Shown: piece by piece, positions 32,799 to 38,120 of the stretch
Position numbering within the stretch: position 1 is the stretch's first letter
Layout: every line of letters begins with the position of its first letter
Origin: JAQGMV01 sp050260255
GTDB lineage: Bacteria; Pseudomonadota; Gammaproteobacteria; Burkholderiales; SG8-41
Direction: 5' to 3'
Length of the DNA: 38,120 nt
NCBI GenBank assembly: GCA_050260255.1
Contig: JBLNBW010000164.1
Location: forward strand, 1-38,120
The notes under the pieces: generated by a model
Databases searched by the model: none
The model's input: the letters and a program-made list of their open reading frames with translations, nothing else
What the model was told of the DNA's origin: nothing
Position numbers and translations under genes: made by a program

Positions 32799-34220
32799 CT
32801 ATTGCTTGTCTATAAATTCGCGGTACATCGCCTGGAACGCATCTGTAGCATCCTTTCCGTTGTCTAATCCATCGAGCATGGTCAGCAGGTCATCATCCGT
32901 AAGAATCATAAGAACCTTGCGCTCATTATTGAGCCTGCGATAGGCCCGCTCCAAATCGAAGTTATTCCGCTTTCTGCTTACGAGTACACCAAAAAAACCA
33001 CGCACATCGTTGAGTCGGGCCGCAAGTTGAAAAAACTCTTCGTTACTCAGATCCTCCATGTTCTTTAGCTCAAACACCACGAGTTGAGCACGCCACAACT
33101 GCTTCAAATCCTGCCAGAATCCGTCCTTTCCATTGTTGTAGAACGTTATATCGACATATTCCCGCCCATCATGCGAGCCCACCTGAGCCTCGGGATCGTG
33201 TAGAGGCGGCGAAAACAATTTGGTCAATATACGGAGGATCAGTGCTTCGTAACGCTTCGCATCCGCCTTCCCTGGTCGTAATGCTTGCAGCTGCGCGCGA
33301 AACTCCGCCGCATTCGTCTCCTGTTTTCCTGTGCCGGCGACCTTAAAAAGATCGGCAGGCTCAATCACATCCTTCTTCCGGCGCTCGAGGTGTTCAACAT
33401 AAGCGTGGCGCAATTCCGGCGTTTCGTGCAAAGCCTTAACCACTGTCTTCTTTGTAAACTCATATTTTTGGTTTATTTCTTTCCACGTGATCTTAGGCTG
33501 CTTTCCAATTGCCCTCACGGATCGGCCCAATTCCGCATCTCGCAATACATATCGGTACGTAGAATTCCAAAAATCGCGGTAGTCAAACATAGGGAAACGA
33601 CGCACCACGGCCTTTGGCACCAGAAGTATGGGATTTCCATTTTTTGGGTTTACGGGAAGGTTTGTGTGTATGTCTTCCCAAGTGAGGGAGTCCCATTGAA
33701 ATACATGTTCTAGGCAGATTCCGAATTCCAGCGGTATTCCATGAAGAGCGGCCTGCTTACGGGTATAGTCGACGAAGAATGGCTTGACGATATTCGTGCA
33801 CATATCGCTGACGAGATCATAGCCAACACCTTCGATTAACAACTGCATTTCTGCCAGATGCGTAATACCCTTTTCCTGTATGTCAGCGTTTGCAACTATC
33901 TCTTCATAAATTAAACGACCATATTTTTGTCCCATCCCACGCCCGCGATGACTGCCTTTCGTCATACCAAGCATCGTCTCCTTTACCTCAGGGAAGTCGA
34001 GCATGCGTTCGGCGACAGCCGGCGTGCCCTTATTTACATGTTCTATCGCAAGCGCGAAAAACTCATGCAGCGTGGCATGCACGGCCTGAAATGACTTATG
34101 TTCATTCTGATAAAACAGGTATGGGTCGATATAGAGCTTGAGATCTTTAGCAATATTTGGAATGATGAAATCAACTTCGGACTGCCGCAAATTTAACTTC
34201 AATGCTTGGGTAAGCAGCAT
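32799..34220 (-). CDS. Putative PD-(D/E)xK nuclease of unassigned family
   Basis: A 473-residue protein whose family I cannot name. The C-terminal part has a PD-(D/E)xK pattern: Glu325 in RYEALILRIL, Asp357 in GREYVDITFYN and Glu384-x-Lys386 in VVFELKN, with predicted strands between them and a following helix EEFFQLAARLNDVRG. The N-terminal 200 residues begin with LNLRQSEVDFIIPNIAKDLKLYIDPYLFY, an apparent separate domain. A middle stretch (about 275-300) is Lys/Glu-rich. The ATG at 34220 follows GGGGTGGAAG. It sits between the nuclease-helicase (272 nt upstream) and the EVE-HNH gene, all on the minus strand, in a clear defence context. Confidence 0.75.
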   Translation of the reverse strand: MLLTQALKLNLRQSEVDFIIPNIAKDLKLYIDPYLFYQNEHKSFQAVHATLHEFFALAIEHVNKGTPAVAERMLDFPEVKETMLGMTKGSHRGRGMGQKYGRLIYEEIVANADIQEKGITHLAEMQLLIEGVGYDLVSDMCTNIVKPFFVDYTRKQAALHGIPLEFGICLEHVFQWDSLTWEDIHTNLPVNPKNGNPILLVPKAVVRRFPMFDYRDFWNSTYRYVLRDAELGRSVRAIGKQPKITWKEINQKYEFTKKTVVKALHETPELRHAYVEHLERRKKDVIEPADLFKVAGTGKQETNAAEFRAQLQALRPGKADAKRYEALILRILTKLFSPPLHDPEAQVGSHDGREYVDITFYNNGKDGFWQDLKQLWRAQLVVFELKNMEDLSNEEFFQLAARLNDVRGFFGVLVSRKRNNFDLERAYRRLNNERKVLMILTDDDLLTMLDGLDNGKDATDAFQAMYREFIDKQ

Positions 34221-34492
34221 CTTCCACCCCTAAAGGCGTCTGTGACGCGGTTGCGCGGTCTTATTCGAAGTGAGGCAATTACGAGGTAATGACCTGGTTA
34301 CTTATTCTTTATGCAGCCATCATGCTGCCCCTCACATGTCATCATTCGCAAACCTTAATGAACATATTGCGGCTTCCGGCGCGAGTGTTGAAAACCATAG
34401 ACAACGAACATCGGGACGTGTCCTAACAATGGGTTTTGACAAAATTGATCCCATCTTTTTACATCCTCTTGGTACTTTGAAGTCCTATTGTC

Positions 34493-36910
34493 TTACGAAA
34501 GTACCGCGAGAAACTCAGCGACGATGCGAAACTCACCGTCTTCTGCTCCACGGATAACGATCGGTTCGAAGCCTGCCTGATCAGTGTCAGGTTCCAGGCG
34601 GATCTGCGTGTGACGCCAACCGCCTTCGGCCACGGCGGTCTTGGAACTTGAATACACCTTTATGGTGAAAGTACCTCCCAGCTCTGGATCATCAATGCTG
34701 CGGTGCTGGGCGACTACAACTTTTCCATTGCGGGTGCCTTCGGGATTTGCGCGGAACAGACACCAAGCACCATTGGGAATACGGCGGTTCATCGACTCAC
34801 CAACCACCTGGGCTACGAAAAGTCCCGGTTGGATATGTACCCAGTCAGGCACCTCGACCCATTCGTCGGCATCCAAGTCCAGCGATTGGCTATTGCTAAA
34901 GTTTCCAGCGGCAAACCGAAGGTCAACTAATGGAACGGCACGTAAGCCAGCGCGTTCACCAGCTGGCACGCGGCGCAGCGGCGCGACCATTGAAGCCGGA
35001 AGACCTGGCGACTCCTCCGGTGCACTGTGCATTGTCGTGCGCGCTTTTAGTCGAGAACGTAGATGCGCCGCCAAATCAGGATCAACGCAGAACACATAGC
35101 AGCCGCGCATTCCCCGCGTTAGCAATGTGCGGTACGTGTTCTTGATAATTCGGTCAGCTTCGGCCGCAGCACTGGTCGGATTTTCCTTAGCGAGCCTGCG
35201 CAGACCAGACAAAGACTTGTCAGATCGCGCACGCCGCTCGGGCACAGTCACAATCCGCCCGTTTCGAAAGACCAGATCTGGCCCGATGATCACGCCAACG
35301 TAGTCGAGTTCCAGTCCCTGGCAAGTGTGAATACAACCAATCTCTCTCACGGAATCATCGGCGACGATCCAGAGGCTACTATGTTGCGTAAGGTTCCAGC
35401 GCCGCCTGTAACCGTGCTCCGGAAGGACAATGTCGAAAGCCGTAGCGTCGCGCTTGCTTGCCCACTCCCAGCAATAACCCGCCACCACACGTGATCGATT
35501 GTTGCCGAGATTGCGGTCATGAATGAGTTCATGCACAGCATTCGGCGAGTCGAGCACGCGGAAGTCAAACTCGTCGGTATCGAGCGTTTCGTTCGCCGAA
35601 CTTCGTATTTCGAGCGTGTGATCAACCCACGCAAGGTAACCATCAGATCCGTTACACCGAAACTGCGAGGTTAGCTCGCATTCCGTGACCTCGGCGCCGA
35701 GGCAAGCCGCCCACCTTCGAAGTGCCTCAACATGCCCTATATCCCGCAGCGTGACGCGTTGATCGTCGTCCACGAAGAAAATAGTGCACCGAGCGGCTGA
35801 GACAAGTTCCTTGATCTGGTTTTCCCCTAAGTTCCCGTAGAGACCAGACTTCTCGTTCAATCGGTGCGCTTCATCGACAATGAGTACATCAAAGGAGTCG
35901 CGCTCAGCGTCCGAAAAGACGCCAGAACCGGAGAACAGGTTGCTGATGTGCGTGCGTCGAAAGGATCCGGTTAAGCGTAGCTCGTACACCGCGCGGGGTG
36001 CAGCATTCTTGGAGACGTACCGTGCGTTCTTCTCGCGTCCAATTAGCGTAGCGAGCAGATTAACAGCAACCACGGATTTGCCGGTCCCTGGGCCGCCTTT
36101 GACGATAAGAACCTGCTTAGTGCCATTGTGGGCCGCATTTGTCAGTTTAAGAGCCGTCTCGAACACCAACTTTTGCTCGTCGATAAGGACGAACTCTATG
36201 TTTCCTTGCAGCATACCCAGGACACTGTCGGCGAGCATCTTGGAAGGCCTGATTTGGCCGCCCTCGATGCGGTACAGCAGTTCGCCATCGTCGCCATATC
36301 GCACATGGCGCTTAATAAACTCCTGCAGCCGGCGGCGCTCAAGAGCGCCTGTTAAGAAGAGCGGCGCACGCTCGATGTGCGGCGCATAGAAAGCATGGTC
36401 GATCACGCCATCGCGCTCGTAATTGTGCAGGTATGCACAAGGTCGAAGCGCGATGCCGCCCTCGTAGACAGCGGCATTAAAGGTTTCCAACAACGTAGCG
36501 TAGGACCACGCCTGATAGGAAGGGTGTGGACTCTCAACCTCTCCCGTACGTCCTCCGCGTCGCGCCAACACAATGCCATCCTTGTCGGTACGCTTCACCT
36601 GAGACCACTGTTTAAGCTCAACGATGACTGCCCTCGACGCTCGCTCGTCGTCGAGGCCGGTCACGATGAAGTCGACGCGTTTGTTGGTCTGGGGAATCTT
36701 ATATTCGATAGCAACACCCGAGCGGGCGGGAATATCTTCATCGCGCAACACACGTGCCATTTGCAATAGTGACTCGCGCCACGCGCGAAACTCGCCCGGT
36801 GCCACACCGCCCCCCGTGCGCTCCCTGTAGGCATCGGCCACTACCTGCTCAATGTCACGCGACAACGCGTCCTCGAGGAATTTATTCTTGGTAGCGCGGT
36901 AGATTATCAT
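34493..36910 (-). CDS. Nuclease-helicase (DUF2075 type) fused to LexA/S24-like autoprotease
   Basis: An 805-residue protein of three modules. Residues 1-150 hold a PD-(D/E)xK nuclease with Asp80 in RVDFIV and Glu98-x-Lys100 in VIVELKQW. Residues about 240-615 are a DUF2075 superfamily 1 helicase: Walker A GGPGTGKS at 272-279, Walker B LIVDEAHR at 343-350, VDDDQRVTL at 380-388, LTSQFRC at 413-419, HTCQGLELDYVGV at 528-540 and TRGMRGCYVF at 598-607. Residues about 655-805 match the LexA/S24 peptidase fold: Ala668-Gly669 in RFAAGNF like the LexA cleavage site, Ser706 in VVGESMN and Lys751 in FTIKVYS. ATG 36910 is used; a TTG four codons earlier is possible. It follows the MazG-like gene by 25 nt. 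Confidence 0.9.
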   Translation of the reverse strand: MIIYRATKNKFLEDALSRDIEQVVADAYRERTGGGVAPGEFRAWRESLLQMARVLRDEDIPARSGVAIEYKIPQTNKRVDFIVTGLDDERASRAVIVELKQWSQVKRTDKDGIVLARRGGRTGEVESPHPSYQAWSYATLLETFNAAVYEGGIALRPCAYLHNYERDGVIDHAFYAPHIERAPLFLTGALERRRLQEFIKRHVRYGDDGELLYRIEGGQIRPSKMLADSVLGMLQGNIEFVLIDEQKLVFETALKLTNAAHNGTKQVLIVKGGPGTGKSVVAVNLLATLIGREKNARYVSKNAAPRAVYELRLTGSFRRTHISNLFSGSGVFSDAERDSFDVLIVDEAHRLNEKSGLYGNLGENQIKELVSAARCTIFFVDDDQRVTLRDIGHVEALRRWAACLGAEVTECELTSQFRCNGSDGYLAWVDHTLEIRSSANETLDTDEFDFRVLDSPNAVHELIHDRNLGNNRSRVVAGYCWEWASKRDATAFDIVLPEHGYRRRWNLTQHSSLWIVADDSVREIGCIHTCQGLELDYVGVIIGPDLVFRNGRIVTVPERRARSDKSLSGLRRLAKENPTSAAAEADRIIKNTYRTLLTRGMRGCYVFCVDPDLAAHLRSRLKARTTMHSAPEESPGLPASMVAPLRRVPAGERAGLRAVPLVDLRFAAGNFSNSQSLDLDADEWVEVPDWVHIQPGLFVAQVVGESMNRRIPNGAWCLFRANPEGTRNGKVVVAQHRSIDDPELGGTFTIKVYSSSKTAVAEGGWRHTQIRLEPDTDQAGFEPIVIRGAEDGEFRIVAEFLAVLS

Positions 36911-36935
36911 CGAGGTGATCAACTATAGATGGGTG

Positions 36936-37286
36936 TTAGAGGTCCGTGTATTTCTTAGCGTTACCTCGTGCACGCTCCACCGGATACCGCTGTTCATTGA
37001 TTTCCAGCTTGTCCGCTGCCGCGAGCAATGGATCGATGCTTAGCGCATCAGACAGCTGTAGCAAATAGAGGAACACGTCTGCGATCTCCGTTGCTACGGC
37101 ACTCTTCTGTTTGTCAGTGAGCTGACGACTCTGCTCCTCGGTCAACCACTGGAAGTTCTCGAGTAACTCCCCGCTTTCTGCACACAAAGCACAAGCGAGG
37201 TTCTTGGGGGAGTGAAACTGCGCCCAATCGCGCGCCTTGGCGAACGCTCGTAGTTTTTCGGTCAGTGCTTTTATATCTTTAGTCAT
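36936..37286 (-). CDS. MazG-like nucleotide pyrophosphohydrolase (dCTPase type)
   Basis: A 116-residue all-alpha NTP pyrophosphohydrolase that hydrolyses (d)NTPs to monophosphate and pyrophosphate. The motif WAQFHSPKNLACALCAESGELLENFQW and the metal-binding acids Glu37, Glu40, Glu67 and Asp70 (ESGELL and EIADVFLYLLQLSD) fit the compact MazG/DCTPP1-like group. The ATG at 37286 follows GGGGGATCG; the longer frame upstream is unsupported. It is the first gene of the minus-strand arm, directly ahead of the nuclease-helicase. The pairing suggests that nucleotide pool control accompanies helicase-nuclease action, but this is inference. Confidence 0.9.
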   Translation of the reverse strand: MTKDIKALTEKLRAFAKARDWAQFHSPKNLACALCAESGELLENFQWLTEEQSRQLTDKQKSAVATEIADVFLYLLQLSDALSIDPLLAAADKLEINEQRYPVERARGNAKKYTDL

Positions 37287-37332
37287 CGATCCCCCATCAG
37301 TCACCCTATGGCTGCCACGGCAAAGCACGTCG

Positions 37333-37473
37333 TCACCAAAAACCTTCCGGATGAGCGCCGAGATGGCCGCAGTAGATATGGCCTAGCGCGTGCGCGAGGG
37401 TGGCGAAACAGGCGTTAACGTTGAGGCTCTCGTTGATCATGACGAGCCCGCGATGGCGGCGGGTGGGGCGAAT
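37333..37473 (-). pseudogene. Remnant of ImmA/IrrE-like zinc metallopeptidase
   Basis: The minus strand encodes RGLVMINESLNVNACFATLA followed by HALGHIYCGHLGAHPEGFW and a stop. This matches the active-site region of ImmA/IrrE-type metallopeptidases, where FATLAHELGH and CGHLG are usual. Here the catalytic glutamate of HExxH is Ala, and the protein ends directly after the motif. The frame continues upstream to 37614 but without family similarity. It is therefore an inactive fragment. Confidence 0.6.
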
Positions 37474-37506
37474 CCGATGTGCGTTCCCCAACGAAGGCTT
37501 TCGGAT

Positions 37507-37567
37507 GGCGGGAGGGCATAGCGTACGGATACAAATGCTGGCGGTATTTGTCACAGTCCCTCCCGCC
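37507..37567. repeat. Nested inverted repeat (hairpin element)
   Basis: GGCGGGAGGG (37507-37516) and CCCTCCCGCC (37558-37567) form a perfect 10-bp outer stem. Inside it ACAAAT (37531-37536) and ATTTGT (37546-37551) form a second 6-bp stem. No gene or known element explains it. Confidence 0.6.
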
Positions 37568-37842
37568 GCCAGCGGAGCGTTGATCTTCTCGCGTGCTTGC
37601 TGTTCCGACGTCATGCAGCAGGGCTCCCCGGCCTACTTACAATCGGCGTGTCGAAAGCGGAGGAATGAGGCCGTATATATCGCTCGGCGCTCTCCGGCGC
37701 CTACCGCTTTTTCACTTCGTGGGCAGGATGTTACCGCTCGGAATGACGATGCGCAAAAGGAATGGCCGCACGACGGCCACGAGCGGAATCCATGTACTGG
37801 AATTCATCGAAGGTACACCCCTGCTAAGGGCGTATGGGGACA

Positions 37843-37880
37843 GTTGGCCGGTAGAGCAGCTGACTCTTAATCAGTAGGTC
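37843..37880 (+). pseudogene. tRNA-Lys(CUU)-like remnant
   Basis: The bases match the D-loop to variable-loop part of a bacterial tRNA-Lys: GGTAGAGCA, then a five-pair anticodon stem (GCTGA/TCAGT) around the seven-base loop CTCTTAA with anticodon CTT at 37866-37868, then AGGTC. The 5' half of the D stem is wrong and no GGTTCGA-type T arm follows, so it cannot fold into a complete tRNA. Integrating islands often recombine at tRNA genes and leave fragments. Confidence 0.6.
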
Positions 37881-38027
37881 TTGGACTAGCTACCGACCCA
37901 ACGCTTCCGGATTCAGCCGCGCAGCGTCCCGGTCGCGTATGTCGTGAGGAGGACCGACCTAGCTGAGACTGTCCCGGTAAGGGTGAACGCAGCACATGTC
38001 GAGTCCCGGCCCGAAGATGCCGTGCAT

Positions 38028-38058
38028 GTACCGATGCCCTGCTCGCGGGCATCGGTAC
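38028..38058. terminator. Perfect 12-bp hairpin, terminator-like
   Basis: GTACCGATGCCC and GGGCATCGGTAC form a perfect 12-bp stem with the 7-nt loop TGCTCGC. A run of five T occurs 10 nt further on the plus strand (38069-38073), farther than in a standard intrinsic terminator. It could equally be a recombination or REP-type element. Confidence 0.45.
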
Positions 38059-38120
38059 ACTCGCCAAGTTTTTCTTACTGCTCCAGTCGGATCCCCGACG
38101 CTCGCACCACGCCGCCCCAT

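Larger units (their letters stand above)
37615..38120. other. Gene-free region at the right end
   Basis: About 500 bases with no gene I can support. Open frames are short and lack ribosome binding sites or recognisable similarity. The region holds the tRNA-Lys-like remnant and a strong hairpin, described separately, and looks like decayed boundary DNA. Confidence 0.6.

Noticed and set aside
34221..34492. Gap between the PD-(D/E)xK gene and the nuclease-helicase, examined for a small gene or RNA
   Set aside because: No coding frame with a binding site, no strong hairpin and no convincing promoter pair was found.
37593..37877. Overlapping plus-strand frames of 94 and 156 codons
   Set aside because: They run across the tRNA-like remnant, have atypical composition and no ribosome binding site.
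1..38120. CRISPR arrays, complete insertion sequences, integrases and rRNA genes
   Set aside because: No regularly spaced repeats, transposase or recombinase motifs, or rRNA sequence were seen anywhere in the window.

Overview
The window is GC-rich, tightly packed bacterial DNA. Its gene families point to a betaproteobacterium of Burkholderiales type. It holds four tripartite-tricarboxylate-type (Bug/TctC) solute receptors with no TctA/TctB membrane partners, several CoA- and oxygenase-based catabolic genes, an AidB-like acyl-CoA dehydrogenase and Gfa. This placement is inferred from gene content, because no rRNA or other marker gene is present.

Left part (1-22,803), metabolic. An operon on the minus strand runs GntR regulator, cysteine-dioxygenase-type thiol dioxygenase, medium-chain dehydrogenase, AMP-forming acyl-CoA ligase (cut by the window edge). 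Two ATGA overlaps couple its first three genes. A sigma70-like promoter with two palindromes lies in front of GntR. Next come a lone Bug receptor and a Bug-bicupin-Bug operon on the minus strand. A LysR regulator is divergent from that operon and is followed by a TauD-type dioxygenase overlapping a biotin-sulfoxide/DMSO-reductase-like molybdoenzyme. A similar 15-bp candidate operator precedes both LysR and the dioxygenase. Further right are a decayed prolyl-tRNA deacylase (ProX) gene, an MFS exporter, a second TauD dioxygenase, an NfeD/SPFH membrane pair, a fourth Bug receptor, an AidB-like flavoprotein, Gfa and a gamma-glutamyltransferase. Short dispersed repeats occupy several gaps.

Right part (22,957-37,286), a defence island. 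It contains a membrane-anchored Mrr-type nuclease with a zinc finger, an HNH endonuclease whose N-terminus resembles sulfur-binding domains, a Gabija pair (GajA/GajB), a truncated second HNH copy, two small orphan genes, and a minus-strand arm of five genes. In transcription order the arm is: MazG-like pyrophosphohydrolase, nuclease-helicase with a C-terminal LexA/S24-like autoprotease, PD-(D/E)xK nuclease, EVE-HNH nuclease, and coiled-coil Mrr nuclease. The DNA from about 28,980 rightward is visibly more AT-rich than the metabolic half. At the right end are a metallopeptidase remnant, a tRNA-Lys-like remnant and two strong hairpins, which look like a worn island boundary. No integrase or transposase gene is seen.

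The most unusual object is the 805-residue nuclease-helicase at 34,493-36,910. It retains an Ala-Gly cleavage site, a Ser and a Lys in LexA-like order and spacing, suggesting a defence helicase controlled by self-cleavage. Second is the Gabija operon, flanked by directly repeated HNH gene segments that differ almost only at silent positions.
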